Positions 25,799-35,962 of a stretch of DNA of 64,000 nucleotides are shown piece by piece. Position 1 is the stretch's first letter, and each line of letters opens with the position of its first letter. The translations under genes were made by a program, and so were the position numbers. The notes beneath the pieces were generated by a model. It saw only the letters and a list, made by a program, of their open reading frames with translations, made no database searches and was not told the origin of the DNA. The DNA is from Bacteriovoracaceae bacterium (GTDB lineage: Bacteria; Bdellovibrionota; Bacteriovoracia; Bacteriovoracales; Bacteriovoracaceae): positions 1 to 64,000 of the forward strand of contig JAHDBN010000005.1 of the NCBI GenBank assembly GCA_020630335.1, read 5' to 3'.

Positions 25799-26254
25799 GT
25801 GAGAATAACACACTTAGCAGAAATATTAAAAAAAGAACGTGTCCACTACATGATCGTGGGTGGTTATGCAGTAAATTTTCATGGATATTCAAGAAATACT
25901 GTAGATATAGATCTAGTTATCAAGTTTAATCTCTCAAGCTTAAAGAAAGTTGAAAAACTATTAAATGAAATGGGAATGGAGTCGAAGTTACCTATTGATG
26001 CCGTTTCAATTTTTAAGTTTAGAGAAGAATATATTAAGAATCGAAATCTTATTGCGTGGAACTTTTATAATAAAAATGATCCATTTGATCAGATAGACAT
26101 ACTTATCAATCATGACTTTAGTGATTTTAAATCAGAGAACTTCAAGGTAGGGGATAGTATTATTAGAGTTATTTCAAAGGAAGACCTCATAAAAATGAAA
26201 AAAGCGTCTGCTAGACCTAAAGATTTAATTGATATAAAAGAGCTCACTAAATGA
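25799..26254 (+). CDS. nucleotidyltransferase-fold protein (MNT/AbiEii-like)
   Basis: From GTG 25799 the product is 151 aa. It has the NTase core VGGYAVNFHGYSRNTVDIDL (GG, then DxD), as in the small DUF6036/MNT-type proteins found in toxin-antitoxin and abortive-infection pairs. The C-terminus contains the usual ISKEDLIKMKKASARPKDLIDI block. A TTG 48 nt upstream would lie inside the promoter palindrome, so I reject it. The gene overlaps the RHH gene by 4 nt (ATGA). It would be a toxin or regulator that transfers a nucleotide to a target; the target is unknown. Confidence 0.8.
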   Translation: MRITHLAEILKKERVHYMIVGGYAVNFHGYSRNTVDIDLVIKFNLSSLKKVEKLLNEMGMESKLPIDAVSIFKFREEYIKNRNLIAWNFYNKNDPFDQIDILINHDFSDFKSENFKVGDSIIRVISKEDLIKMKKASARPKDLIDIKELTK

Positions 26255-26457
26255 AAGATGCAACAAAACAAATCCAGTGGCTGGAATCAATGAGAGATTT
26301 AAATAGCAAGATCAAAAAAGTAAAAAAATCAAAGTTAATTACAATGAAAATAGATCCGGATCTATTAGATGCTTTTCGTTTGAAATGCGAACTAGAAAAA
26401 AGGCCTTACACAACGAAGATAAAAGAGTTAATAAAAGAGTATTTAAAAAATATTTAA
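26251..26457 (+). CDS. small ribbon-helix-helix-type DNA-binding protein
   Basis: The 68-aa product has a basic linker followed by a strand-helix-helix pattern (KLITMKIDPDLLDAFRLKCELEKRPYTTKIKELIKEYLKN), typical of the RHH/CopG class of antitoxins. It overlaps the nucleotidyltransferase gene by 4 nt and its last bases overlap the end of trxB on the other strand. The likely role is partner and repressor acting on the palindrome at 25767-25798, inferred from the order and fold. Confidence 0.7.
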   Translation: MKDATKQIQWLESMRDLNSKIKKVKKSKLITMKIDPDLLDAFRLKCELEKRPYTTKIKELIKEYLKNI

Positions 26458-27371
26458 GAATGTAAAAACCGCTCAGCCAGCATAGAAGCTTGGCACCCTG
26501 ACCCAGCAGCCGAAATCGCTTGTCTAAAAATAGGATCTTGAACATCTCCACAAGCAAAAATACCAGCAATATTAGTTTCACCACCATTTTTAGTAGAAAT
26601 AAAGCCATGGTCATCAAGATCAATTTGCTTTTCTAAAAATGCAGTATTAGGTCTGTGTCCAATGGCATAAAAAAGTCCATCAGTTTGTCTTGTTGATACT
26701 TCATTTGATTTATTATTAATAACTTTTATTCCCGTTACTCCGGAATCATCAAAAAGAATTTCTTGGACTTCTGTATTCCATAAGAATTCTATTTTTTCAT
26801 TATCCATTGCTCTTTTTTGCATTGGTTTACTTGCTCTAAGTGTATCTTTTCTAACGCACATATAAACTTTCGAAGCAAACTTCGCAATAAAAGTAGCATC
26901 TTCCATTGCAGTATCACCTCCACCTACAATATGAACAACCTTATCTCTATAAAAGAATCCATCACAAGTGGCACAAGTACTTACACCTTTACCAGTTAAT
27001 TCTTTTTCATTAGCTAATCCAAGAAACTTTGCACTCGCACCAGTAGAAATAATTAACGTTTCAGATTGAAACTCTTCATCATCACAATAAAATTTAAAAG
27101 GCCTTGAAGTTGTATCAACTCTTGTTACATGTTTTTGAATATATTCAGCTCCAAAGCGAGCAGCTTGTTTTTTGATATTGTTTATAAGATCTGGTCCCAT
27201 GACACCTTCTGGGAATCCAGGAAAATTTTCAACATCAGTGGTAAGAGTTAATTGACCACCAGGTTCATGTCCTTCAAATACAATGGGAGCAAGATCAGCT
27301 CTAGCTGAATAAAGTGCAGCAGTCAGACCAGCAGGCCCGGTTCCAATAATAGCAACCTTGTGAACAGTCAT
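26454..27371 (-). CDS. trxB: thioredoxin reductase
   Basis: The 305-aa flavoprotein has the FAD loop IGTGPAGLTAALYSARA (residues 9-25), the redox-active STCATCDGFF with CxxC, a NADPH loop VGGGDTAMEDATF, and the C-terminal GIFACGDVQD block. It passes electrons from NADPH to thioredoxin and so supplies the methionine sulfoxide reductases at 52969-53914. Length and motifs are normal. It is followed on the same strand by nothing and preceded by a small protein gene. Confidence 0.95.
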   Translation of the reverse strand: MTVHKVAIIGTGPAGLTAALYSARADLAPIVFEGHEPGGQLTLTTDVENFPGFPEGVMGPDLINNIKKQAARFGAEYIQKHVTRVDTTSRPFKFYCDDEEFQSETLIISTGASAKFLGLANEKELTGKGVSTCATCDGFFYRDKVVHIVGGGDTAMEDATFIAKFASKVYMCVRKDTLRASKPMQKRAMDNEKIEFLWNTEVQEILFDDSGVTGIKVINNKSNEVSTRQTDGLFYAIGHRPNTAFLEKQIDLDDHGFISTKNGGETNIAGIFACGDVQDPIFRQAISAAGSGCQASMLAERFLHS

Positions 27372-27392
27372 AAATTTTCCTTAAATAGTGAA

Positions 27393-27611
27393 TTAGTTTT
27401 TGGTTTCTTCCGTGTCTTCAGTTTCTTCTTCAACGCCCAATCTTTTTTTGATAGCAACAGGACGATCATCTTGATCAGGATTAAGTTGATAAAAAGCATC
27501 TACTGAAACAAGTTCGTCTGTTTTTTCTACTTTTTGAGTTAACCTATATTCCTTACCTGTAAGAGTGCATTCGTATTTATAAGTTCTTTGTTCTCTTTTT
27601 CTTTTTGACAT
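27393..27611 (-). CDS. conserved small basic/acidic protein
   Basis: The 72-aa product is basic at the N-terminus (MSKRKREQRTYKYECTLTGK) and acidic at the C-terminus (EEETEDTEETKN). The middle reads like a small beta-sheet nucleic-acid or ribosome-associated protein, but no family is named. It lies 21 nt upstream of trxB and is likely in the same transcript. The start is supported by a nearby AGGATTAA site. Confidence 0.7.
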   Translation of the reverse strand: MSKRKREQRTYKYECTLTGKEYRLTQKVEKTDELVSVDAFYQLNPDQDDRPVAIKKRLGVEEETEDTEETKN

Positions 27612-27690
27612 GGCGAGTTAATCCTCTTTTGTATTATTTTATTGTTTAAATTTATAGCACGCATTAAAATTAAATGTATAGAGTAAAAGG

Positions 27691-28779
27691 ATGTATTCTA
27701 TGGGTAAGTTATTAATATTATGTCTCTCATTTTCAATTTTAAGTTTCGCGCTTCCTATTGATTCTCAGTTAACTATTAAGATTTTAGAAACGACTAAATC
27801 GGGGAAAACAATCTTTTTGAATAGAGGATCAGCTGATGGCCTGAATGTAGGAGATCACGCCAAACTCTTTGTCACAGAAGCCATTGTCGCTAGGGCAGTT
27901 CTTATCAAAAATAATACTCAAACTTCTATTTGGTCTGTTTATAGAATGGTAAATCCTGATCTCGTTATCAACGATGCTGTTTTAAAACTTAAAATTACAC
28001 CAGAGGTTAAGCTATCAAAAAATCCTTATAGTATGCTTGCTAGAGAATCAATTACTGGATTGAATGTGTTAAGTGGATCAGGGGATGATTACTCTGTTTA
28101 CTCTGATCTTTTAGATGATAGAGATTATTCTAAAACAGTAGGCGAGGAAATAGTAAGTAAAGATGCCATCAGAAGTCCTAGATTAGAAAGAAATTTCAAA
28201 AAAAGATTTTTAGAGATTTGGTCTCATATAGGGTTTCATTATTTCACATCAGAAGTGAGCTCAGGAGATAATTTTTCAGGAACAGAATTTTTTAGCCGAA
28301 TAAGTGGAGGACTAGAAATATATATAGGACGATGGTTTTCATTGGCTCCACAATTTACTTATATGCAAGATTCGGTTTTAACTTTTGATGGTTCTGTAAC
28401 AGATAGTATTCTTTATGAATATGGAGGAGCATTAAATATTTATCCATTCACTAGCCCTCATGATGCTTACAAGCTTATTCCTTATCTTCACGGGGGAGCT
28501 GCAATAGGAAGTATTGTTGATAGTCTCGCTCCAGGTACTTTAGGAGGAGCAACCTCAACAAGTAGTACAACAACAGATGCGAGTGGGACAAGTTTTGCTT
28601 ATTTTGCTGGCTTGGGACTTAAGTATCATTTTAAATCTAAACTAGGCGTAAGGATGTTACTTGATGTTTATAGAAGACTTGATACGTTTTCAGATTTACC
28701 AGCAAGTGTTGGGATGGCTGAATGGGAAAGAGCGAGAATAGGCCCTAGAATTTCATTTGGTTTTTCTTATCGGTTCTAA
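27691..28779 (+). CDS. outer-membrane barrel protein of unknown function
   Basis: The 362-aa product has a signal peptide (to about residue 23; ATG 27700 is an alternative start) followed by a soluble part (about 25-160) with a rhythm like a FlgT/CsgG-type small beta domain (TTKSGKTIFLNRGSADGLNVG), then a barrel from about 170 that ends RISFGFSYRF, with the terminal Phe needed for Bam insertion. The gene converges with the glpD-like gene, and the ends overlap by 27 nt. Confidence 0.7.
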   Translation: MYSMGKLLILCLSFSILSFALPIDSQLTIKILETTKSGKTIFLNRGSADGLNVGDHAKLFVTEAIVARAVLIKNNTQTSIWSVYRMVNPDLVINDAVLKLKITPEVKLSKNPYSMLARESITGLNVLSGSGDDYSVYSDLLDDRDYSKTVGEEIVSKDAIRSPRLERNFKKRFLEIWSHIGFHYFTSEVSSGDNFSGTEFFSRISGGLEIYIGRWFSLAPQFTYMQDSVLTFDGSVTDSILYEYGGALNIYPFTSPHDAYKLIPYLHGGAAIGSIVDSLAPGTLGGATSTSSTTTDASGTSFAYFAGLGLKYHFKSKLGVRMLLDVYRRLDTFSDLPASVGMAEWERARIGPRISFGFSYRF

Positions 28780-29934
28780 AGTCAAATTAGCATGATAAGG
28801 AATTTGTTTTTTTCTAAAAATTTGCGCTACTAAATCAGCTGCCATTTTTCTAAATGTTGTATACTTTCCTCCAATAAGAACATACATGTTTTCTTGAGGG
28901 ATAAAAATTTGATGGTTCCTACTTACTGCTCCTGGTGCTTGATTTTCACTAAGGCCTTTACTAATCACTAAAGGCCTTACTCCAGCAGTAGAATTGAGAA
29001 TAGCATTTGTAATATCCTGTCCTGGGAAGTAGCGATTGAAATGATGAATTAAATATTTTTTTTCCTCTTCAGATATTTTCATATCAAAAAAATCTTGATT
29101 AGGAGATAACTTTAACTCAGTTGTGCCGAGTAATATAAAATCATCATGAGGAATAATAAAGATAACTCTATTTTTTTCTTGTATAACGATAGGATGTGGG
29201 CAATTTATTTTTTTTGGATCAAGTTTTAAGTGAGATCCTTTCGAAGGAAGAATTTTAGGTTTCCATGGTATAGATAAGTTCTTCAGCACTTGATCTGTAA
29301 ATGGGCCAGTACAAAAAATAAGTTCTTCACAAGTAATGATTTCATTATTTGATAAAGTTATTTTTAAATGCTTTTCTCTGGAAATAGAGATAACCTCAGT
29401 TTCTTCTTTCACAGAAGTATTTTTTAAAGACAAAACATCTTTGATGTTTTTAAGGCCAAAATCTTTATCATCAAGAATAACATCATAATATGTAATTGCT
29501 CCTAAAAGATCTTTTGATTCTAATTCTGGAGATTTCTTGAGAAGCTCATCCTTAGAAAGCTTACCTGATGGAGAATTTTGAAAATAAGATAAAGCATCGT
29601 AAAGTTTTACTCCACAAAATAGTTTTAATAAAGAATGTGGAGAGTTTTTGTAAACAGGGATGAAGAATTCCTTTTCTTTTACAAGATGAGGAGCATTGTT
29701 TTTCCAAGTATTTTTTTCTTTAAGAGCTTCACTTACTAATGAGAATTCTAAGTGTTCTAAATATCTAATACCTCCATGTAGCATTTTAGAGCTAATAGAA
29801 GAAGTTTGAGATAAGAATTTTTTCTTATCTACTAATAAAACTTTTTTTCCATGAAGAGCTAGATCTCTAAAAACTCCTGCTCCAGTAATACCTCCGCCAA
29901 CTATAAGGTATTCAAAATGTTTTATCTTATCCAT
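28753..29934 (-). CDS. FAD-dependent glycerol-3-phosphate dehydrogenase-like protein
   Basis: The 393-aa product shows the GlpD start: YLIVGGGITGAGVFRDLALHG, then SSKMLHGGIRYLEHLEFSLVSEAL and the C-terminal YVLIGGKYTTFRKMA block. GlpD oxidises glycerol-3-phosphate to DHAP at the membrane and passes electrons to quinone. Normal GlpD has about 500 residues, with a C-terminal helical domain that is missing here; several short relatives exist. It overlaps the upstream YbjQ-like gene by 13 nt, so the pair is co-translated. Confidence 0.8.
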   Translation of the reverse strand: MDKIKHFEYLIVGGGITGAGVFRDLALHGKKVLLVDKKKFLSQTSSISSKMLHGGIRYLEHLEFSLVSEALKEKNTWKNNAPHLVKEKEFFIPVYKNSPHSLLKLFCGVKLYDALSYFQNSPSGKLSKDELLKKSPELESKDLLGAITYYDVILDDKDFGLKNIKDVLSLKNTSVKEETEVISISREKHLKITLSNNEIITCEELIFCTGPFTDQVLKNLSIPWKPKILPSKGSHLKLDPKKINCPHPIVIQEKNRVIFIIPHDDFILLGTTELKLSPNQDFFDMKISEEEKKYLIHHFNRYFPGQDITNAILNSTAGVRPLVISKGLSENQAPGAVSRNHQIFIPQENMYVLIGGKYTTFRKMAADLVAQIFRKKQIPYHANLTLEPIRKTK

Positions 29935-30893
29935 GCAAGAGTTCCAGAAACGAGTACTTTAATTTTATTTTTTGAGTAATGGTTTAAATGTTGAGTTGTT
30001 ATTCCAATAATAGCATCTGCTTTTTCTCTAATTGCTTTTAATTTCAAACTTTCAAGTAATAAAGATTCTTCTGTCTTTAAATCTAAGTCTTGATTATCTT
30101 CTAAATAAGATTCTACAGAAATCAGTTTTCCTAGTTTTTTTATCTTAATGCCATCTATATGATCACTAGTAGATGTTAGAATTTCTTTTTGTTTGAAATC
30201 CTCATTATCTTCCTTGCTAAGACTCCCATAATCCATGGAATCATATTCACTTGGAAAAACATCTTCACTTAATCCATACAGATAAGTTGCTCCTAGTCTC
30301 TTTACAAGATGGATGATTTGAATTCCAATAAGCTCTGGAATTCTAGGAATGAAAAGCTCTTTTCTATCTAATGATCTTTTTAAAAATTCCTCATTCATTA
30401 AATCCTCTAATGCCATATCCATAAGAATTTTCTTAATATCTTCAAGATATTCATTTCCAAGTCCATAAACTTTCAAACTATAACTAGGGCTTGCTTGAAT
30501 AGGAATATTTCTTGGAATTTTGGCGTTTAAAGGCTCATTTATATCACTGATGGGTTGAATCGTTGTTTCTATTTCTTTATCAATTTCTTGAATAGTCGTA
30601 GCTTCTTTTTCTAAATCTATAAATTCTTGATCTGCTTGAAAATCATGGATCTCTGATAAAAGAGTAGGTGAGTCCTGGATTTTTGTTCTACCAGCCTCTA
30701 ATTCTTCTTCAAGAGTTAAAGCTTCTTGCTCATGATTTGTATCAAATATATCAGTGACTTCATCAGCTTGAATTTCTTCTTCGGTGTTGGACTCATCAAA
30801 AAGATCAGTAGCTGACTCAAAGTCTATATCGTCATGTTCAAAATCGGCAAGATCACCAATTTTAGTAATATCTTTTTTAGTATTATCACTCAC
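29922..30893 (-). CDS. protein with acidic N-terminal half and YbjQ-like C-terminal domain
   Basis: The 323-aa product has a very acidic, probably disordered first half (residues 1-130, Glu/Asp/Ile-rich). The C-terminal part, about 235-323, resembles the YbjQ/UPF0145 beta-alpha fold (LKLKAIREKADAIIGITTQHL). A middle domain near 135-200 may be another copy (YSLKVYGLGNEYLEDIKKIL). No enzyme motif is visible. It may bind a metal or form oligomers as UPF0145 does. It is coupled to the glpD-like gene. Confidence 0.55.
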   Translation of the reverse strand: MSDNTKKDITKIGDLADFEHDDIDFESATDLFDESNTEEEIQADEVTDIFDTNHEQEALTLEEELEAGRTKIQDSPTLLSEIHDFQADQEFIDLEKEATTIQEIDKEIETTIQPISDINEPLNAKIPRNIPIQASPSYSLKVYGLGNEYLEDIKKILMDMALEDLMNEEFLKRSLDRKELFIPRIPELIGIQIIHLVKRLGATYLYGLSEDVFPSEYDSMDYGSLSKEDNEDFKQKEILTSTSDHIDGIKIKKLGKLISVESYLEDNQDLDLKTEESLLLESLKLKAIREKADAIIGITTQHLNHYSKNKIKVLVSGTLAWIR

Positions 30894-30958
30894 ACTTTAT
30901 TATAACAAAGATGCTAGGGAGTGCTAGTGCCTGTATACCTTAGCGCACTTGTAGAGAA

Positions 30959-33502
30959 TTACTTACCATGACATTGCTTAAACTTTTTACCTGAACCACA
31001 AGGGCATGGATCATTTCTCCCAACTTTAACCTTATCACGCTTATAAGGAGTTCTAGCAGCTTCAGCTTGAGCAACGGCTTGTTTATGAGCATCAAGCTTT
31101 GCTTTAAGCTCTGCTTCATGTTGCCTCTTCATCTCTTCAACTTCTTCTTTGGTGTAAAGTCTTACAGTAAAAAGAGTATCAGTTACAGCACGTTTTATTG
31201 TCTCTTTCATATTTCCAAAAAGAACAAATGCTTCTTTTTTATATTCAATCTTTGGATCTTTTTGTCCGTAAGCTCTTAAATTTATCCCTTCTTTTAAATG
31301 ATCCATGGATAATAAATGATCTTTCCAATGTGAATCAAAGTTAGAAAGAAGTATTTCTCTAATTGCAATACGGACTTGATCCTCATCGTATTCTGAGAAT
31401 TTTTTGTCTAAAACATCTTTAGCGATAGAGTGAAAATATCTTCCAAGGTCATCGTTAAATTTATCTGCACACTCATTTGCATTAAAAGAATAATCATGAT
31501 GAAAAGCAGCTTTAAAAGAAGCATTAATCTCATCCCAAGGCCAATCGATAAGAGGAATTTTCTTATCTGGCATGAACTGAAGGGCAAGATAATCGCAGTT
31601 ATCTTCTAGAAAGCTTTGAACAAGTTCAGTATTACCATCATCATTAAGAATTTCTTTTCTTAAACGATAAATCACCATTCTTTGCTCATTCATAACATTA
31701 TCGTATTCTAATAAATGTTTTCTAATATCAAAGTTATGAGTCTCAACTCTTTTTTGAGCTTTAGCGATCGCATTTGAAATCATTTTATGCTCAATTGGCT
31801 CATCATCATTCATTCCAAAACGACTCATAATTGTTTTGATTCTATCTGAACCAAAAATTCGCATCAAATCATCTTCAAGAGATAAAAAGAATTTCGACCG
31901 ACCAGCATCTCCTTGTCGACCAGATCGACCTCTTAGTTGATTATCAATTCTTCTTGATTCATGTCTTTCGGTACCGATAATAAAAAGTCCACCAATACTT
32001 TTGGTTTCATCGGTCAGCTTAATATCTGTCCCTCTACCTGCCATATTTGTTGCAATCGTTACTGAGCCTCTTTGGCCAGCATTAGCAACGATAGTCGCTT
32101 CTCTTTCGTGTTGTTTTGCATTTAAAATTTCGTGTTTAACACCTAACTTAGTTAGATAAGTTGAAAGAATTTCAGAACTCTCAATTGAAATGGTACCAAC
32201 TAAAACAGGTTGTCCTTTATCATGAGCTTCCTTGATTGTTTGAGCAACATTTCTGTATTTTGCATCTTTTGTAACGAAAACAGAATCAGCCTCATCTTTT
32301 CTAATTAAAGGAAGGTTGGTCGGAATAACAACAACATCTAAAGTATAGATTTTATGAAACTCTTCTGCCTCTGTATCAGCAGTACCAGTCATCCCAGCTA
32401 GTTTTTTATAAAGTCTAAAATAGTTTTGAAAAGTAATCGAGGCAAGTGTTTGATTCTCTTTTTTGATCTTTACACCTTCTTTTGCTTCAACCGCTTGATG
32501 TAATCCATCTGACCATCTTGATCCATGCTTCAAACGTCCCGTGAACTCATCAACAATAATAACCTTACCATCGTTAATGACATAGTTTACATCTTTAACA
32601 AATAAGTTATGGGCCTTAAGAGCTTGATTTACATGGTGAAGCACTTCAACATGCTTAACATCATATAAATTATCAATTTTTAATAAAGATTGAACTTGAT
32701 TAATCCCTTCCTCAATTAAAACGACACTATGAGATTTTTCATCAACTGTGTAATGTGTATCTTTTTGAAGCTTGGGAATAATTTTATCAATTTTGTAGTA
32801 AAGCTCTGTTTCTCCCTCACTAGGCCCAGAGATTAAAAGAGGAGTTCTTGCTTCATCAATTAAAATTGAATCGACCTCATCGACAATGCAAAAGTTATGA
32901 TCACGCTGAACGTAATGATCAAGATCAAACTTCATATTGTCTCTTAGATAATCAAAAGCAAATTCGTTATTCGTTCCATAAGTAATATCTGCTTGATAAG
33001 CAGCTTTTCTATCCTCATCACTCATGTCATGAACAATGCAACCAACACTTAATCCTAACCACTGATAGAGCTCTCCCATTTCTTCAGCATCTCTGCTGGC
33101 AAGATAATCATTAACAGTAATTAAGTGAGTTCCTTTTCCTGATAAAGCATTTAGATACATCGGAAGAGTTGCAGTTAGAGTTTTACCTTCCCCCGTTTTC
33201 ATCTCTGCAATCTTTCCTTGATGAAGAGTGATACCTCCATATATTTGCACATCATAGGGACGCATGCCTAGAACTCTTACCGCAGCTTCTCTGGCAACAG
33301 CAAAAGCTTCGGGTAGAATGTCATCTAAACTTGTACCATTAGATATTTTATCTCTAAAAACCTGAGTTTGTGATTGAAGCTCTTGATCAGACATTGCTTG
33401 ATAAGTCGCTTCTAAGGAATTGATCTTATCCAAGATCGGTTTCATAAGTTTTATGTCTCGGTCTTGCTTTGTTCCGAATACTTTTTTGATTACGTTTAAC
33501 AT
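30959..33502 (-). CDS. secA: preprotein translocase ATPase SecA
   Basis: The 847-aa product is full-length SecA: Walker [22 protein letters not shown], the cross-linking region, GTRGTDIKL-type motif VI region with [18 protein letters not shown], and a C-terminal zinc site [15 protein letters not shown] for SecB and phospholipid contact. It drives Sec export, which is needed for the many secreted proteins in this window. It stands between the YbjQ-like gene and the M23 peptidase gene. Confidence 0.97.
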   Translation of the reverse strand: MLNVIKKVFGTKQDRDIKLMKPILDKINSLEATYQAMSDQELQSQTQVFRDKISNGTSLDDILPEAFAVAREAAVRVLGMRPYDVQIYGGITLHQGKIAEMKTGEGKTLTATLPMYLNALSGKGTHLITVNDYLASRDAEEMGELYQWLGLSVGCIVHDMSDEDRKAAYQADITYGTNNEFAFDYLRDNMKFDLDHYVQRDHNFCIVDEVDSILIDEARTPLLISGPSEGETELYYKIDKIIPKLQKDTHYTVDEKSHSVVLIEEGINQVQSLLKIDNLYDVKHVEVLHHVNQALKAHNLFVKDVNYVINDGKVIIVDEFTGRLKHGSRWSDGLHQAVEAKEGVKIKKENQTLASITFQNYFRLYKKLAGMTGTADTEAEEFHKIYTLDVVVIPTNLPLIRKDEADSVFVTKDAKYRNVAQTIKEAHDKGQPVLVGTISIESSEILSTYLTKLGVKHEILNAKQHEREATIVANAGQRGSVTIATNMAGRGTDIKLTDETKSIGGLFIIGTERHESRRIDNQLRGRSGRQGDAGRSKFFLSLEDDLMRIFGSDRIKTIMSRFGMNDDEPIEHKMISNAIAKAQKRVETHNFDIRKHLLEYDNVMNEQRMVIYRLRKEILNDDGNTELVQSFLEDNCDYLALQFMPDKKIPLIDWPWDEINASFKAAFHHDYSFNANECADKFNDDLGRYFHSIAKDVLDKKFSEYDEDQVRIAIREILLSNFDSHWKDHLLSMDHLKEGINLRAYGQKDPKIEYKKEAFVLFGNMKETIKRAVTDTLFTVRLYTKEEVEEMKRQHEAELKAKLDAHKQAVAQAEAARTPYKRDKVKVGRNDPCPCGSGKKFKQCHGK

Positions 33503-33562
33503 ATAAGCTCCTGAAACTTTCAGTTCTAATTTGTAGTTAATAAACCCTTAAATTTTAATCTT

Positions 33563-34492
33563 TTATTGTTCGATTAGGAAGTAATAGGGATCAACTGGGA
33601 TACCATTTATTCTAACCTCATAATGTAGGTGAGGGCCAGTAGAATGACCTGTACTACCAACTCTTGCGATTGTTTGACCTTTAGAGACAGCTTCTCCAGA
33701 TCTAACTAAAAGTTTTTGAGAATGAGCATAAGTTGTTTGGATGCCATACCCATGATCCACCTGAACGACCTTACCCATAGCTGATTTATAACCCGAATAA
33801 ACCACTATTCCATCTGCTGCAGCTAAGATAGGTGCTCCATAAGATGCTCCAATATCAAGTCCTGCGTGTAACTTATATCTACCAGTTACAGGATTTTTTC
33901 TTTTGCCATAAAAAGATGTAATCCAGCCTATGGTAGGAAAAAGCGTAGGAAGAGCATGAAAAATCATTTTCCTATCACTATAAAGTTTAGTTAGCTTGGA
34001 TAGTTGTTCTTTTAGCTCAGTTGATTTGTTCTGGAATTGATCTAAGTGTGCATCAAATTTTTGATAATCAGCATCTGCTCGCTCAAGACTTTCCGTTGGC
34101 CTTAGTGGAGCGGCGATAGTTGTTTTTAATTCATCAATTTCTTTTTCAGTATAATAAGGCTTGGTTAAAATTGTTTTATCAAGGTTGGCAAAGCTCTTGA
34201 GTCTTTTCTCAAAGTTAGTGATTGTTTTTAAATTTTTATTAATCTTTTTAATTTTATCTCTATATCTTTTTAACTTGGTTCTAAGTGTTTTGTTTTCACT
34301 TTCTAAATAATCATTAGAGACAACAGTTGAGAAAAGATTTAAATAATGAATTGCTCCTGAAAGTGCTACGAACGATCCCAAAAGAGTTGAGATAAGAAGA
34401 ACCTTAGAAGTATTTGCACTAAAAGAATAGTGCTTTTCTTTAAGGCTTCCTTCTTTATCTTTACTCTTTAATGTGATCGAAAATGGTTTCAT
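33563..34492 (-). CDS. M23-family murein endopeptidase, membrane-anchored
   Basis: The 309-aa product has one N-terminal transmembrane helix (about 30-50), a coiled-coil stalk (70-175), and a C-terminal M23 (LytM) domain with the metal ligands HAGLDIG and the HLHYEVR block (GSTGHSTGPHLHYEVR). All zinc ligands are seen, so it should be an active glycyl or D,D/D,L endopeptidase rather than an EnvC-like activator. It follows icd with 4 nt between. Confidence 0.9.
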   Translation of the reverse strand: MKPFSITLKSKDKEGSLKEKHYSFSANTSKVLLISTLLGSFVALSGAIHYLNLFSTVVSNDYLESENKTLRTKLKRYRDKIKKINKNLKTITNFEKRLKSFANLDKTILTKPYYTEKEIDELKTTIAAPLRPTESLERADADYQKFDAHLDQFQNKSTELKEQLSKLTKLYSDRKMIFHALPTLFPTIGWITSFYGKRKNPVTGRYKLHAGLDIGASYGAPILAAADGIVVYSGYKSAMGKVVQVDHGYGIQTTYAHSQKLLVRSGEAVSKGQTIARVGSTGHSTGPHLHYEVRINGIPVDPYYFLIEQ

Positions 34493-34496
34493 TTAA

Positions 34497-35723
34497 TTAA
34501 AAAAATCTAGCTCTTAAGTTCTCATCTAGTGCTTGAAGAAAATCTTCTGTTACTAAATAATGACTCTCATTTAATTCTTTACCGTGTATACAAAGAGCAA
34601 GGTCTTTTGTCATTTTTCCTGATTCAACTGTTTTCACACATACATCTTCAAGGGTATGACAAAAATCAATGAGCTTTTGATTTCCATCTAATTTACCTCT
34701 AAATGCTAGCCCTCTAGTCCAAGCAAAGATTGAAGCTATTGGATTTGTTGAAGTTTTCTCACCAGCTTGGTGTCTTCGGTAATGACGCGTAACGGTACCA
34801 TGAGCTGCTTCCGCTTCCATTGTTTTTCCATCTGGAGTTACTAAAGTTGAAGTCATAAGTCCCAAGGATCCAAAACCTTGAGCAACTGTATCTGATTGAA
34901 CATCGCCATCATAATTTTTACAGGCCCAAACAAATCCACCATCCCATTTAAGAGCGGCGGCAACCATATCATCAATTAGTCTATGCTCATAAGTTAATCC
35001 AAGAGTTTCAAACTTTCCTTTATACTCTTTGTCATAAACTTCTTGGAAGATATCTTTAAATCTTCCGTCATATTTTTTTAGAATGGTATTCTTAGTTGAT
35101 AAGTATAAAGGCCACTTTTTTGATAGTGCTTGGTTAAAGCACGATCTTGCGAATCCGTAAATGGATTCATCAGTGTTATACATCGCCATTCCAACTCCAC
35201 CATCACCAGTGAATTCAAATACTTCATGAGTTTGAGCTTCACCGTTTTCTGGATGAAAAGTCATTGTTAGCTTTCCTTTACCTTTAATAACTACATCTGT
35301 TGCTTTGTATTGATCACCAAATGCGTGTCTTCCAATACAAATTGGTCTAGTCCAGTTAGTTACTAATCTTGGAACATTTTCACAGACTATAGGCTCTCTA
35401 AAAACAGTTCCGCCTAGAATGTTTCTGATTGTTCCGTTAGGAGATCTCCACATTTTTTTTAGCTTAAACTCTTCAACCCTTGCTTCATCAGGAGTAATAG
35501 TTGCACACTTAATTCCAACCCCATGTTCTTTAATTGCATTAGCTGCATCTATAGTAATTTGATCATCAGTCTCATCTCTTGATTCCATACCAAGATCAAA
35601 GTATTTAATATCCAAATCTAAGTAAGGAAAGATCAATTTATCTTTAATAAATTTCCAAATAATTCTAGTCATCTCATCGCCGTCTAGCTCAACGACAGGG
35701 TTATCAACTTTGATTTTTTCCAT
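34497..35723 (-). CDS. icd: NADP-dependent isocitrate dehydrogenase
   Basis: The 408-aa product is of the eukaryotic-like NADP-IDH type: [15 protein letters not shown] at the start, [36 protein letters not shown], and [30 protein letters not shown]. It converts isocitrate to 2-oxoglutarate with NADP, and so complements the aconitase at 42150. It precedes the M23 gene in the same strand. Confidence 0.96.
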   Translation of the reverse strand: MEKIKVDNPVVELDGDEMTRIIWKFIKDKLIFPYLDLDIKYFDLGMESRDETDDQITIDAANAIKEHGVGIKCATITPDEARVEEFKLKKMWRSPNGTIRNILGGTVFREPIVCENVPRLVTNWTRPICIGRHAFGDQYKATDVVIKGKGKLTMTFHPENGEAQTHEVFEFTGDGGVGMAMYNTDESIYGFARSCFNQALSKKWPLYLSTKNTILKKYDGRFKDIFQEVYDKEYKGKFETLGLTYEHRLIDDMVAAALKWDGGFVWACKNYDGDVQSDTVAQGFGSLGLMTSTLVTPDGKTMEAEAAHGTVTRHYRRHQAGEKTSTNPIASIFAWTRGLAFRGKLDGNQKLIDFCHTLEDVCVKTVESGKMTKDLALCIHGKELNESHYLVTEDFLQALDENLRARFF

Positions 35724-35962
35724 GTGTTTTTCCTTTAATTTTAAGTATTTGAAGTGCTAGGAGTTTAACATAGAGCGAAAGGATCGAAAAGAGAGGAGCT
35801 CTAATTCTTTGAATAATCATTATTTGTTGTATCTGGAAGATTTCACTCGACCTGAAGGGCTAATGTTTAAAATCTAGAGCTCGTTTGTAAAAAGTACTTA
35901 ATAAGCCTGAAGAGCCTACTGAAGAGAGTAAAATAGTTCATACACTATAAATTAGGAGAATA

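Larger units (their letters stand above)
25404..25867 (+). repeat. exact tandem duplication, two 232-bp units
   Basis: Unit 1 is 25404-25635 and unit 2 is 25636-25867; I compared them base by base and found no difference. The units abut directly, and no bases are shared between the unit ends and the flanks, so the joint shows no microhomology. Each unit holds the last codons of the secreted-protein gene, the intergenic region with the promoter/operator, and the first 23 codons of the nucleotidyltransferase gene. Perfect identity implies a very recent event or an assembly artefact. Confidence 0.95.

Noticed and set aside
25680-25892. 70-codon minus-strand frame in the tandem repeat
   Set aside because: Lies antisense to the NTase promoter and start; no ribosome site.
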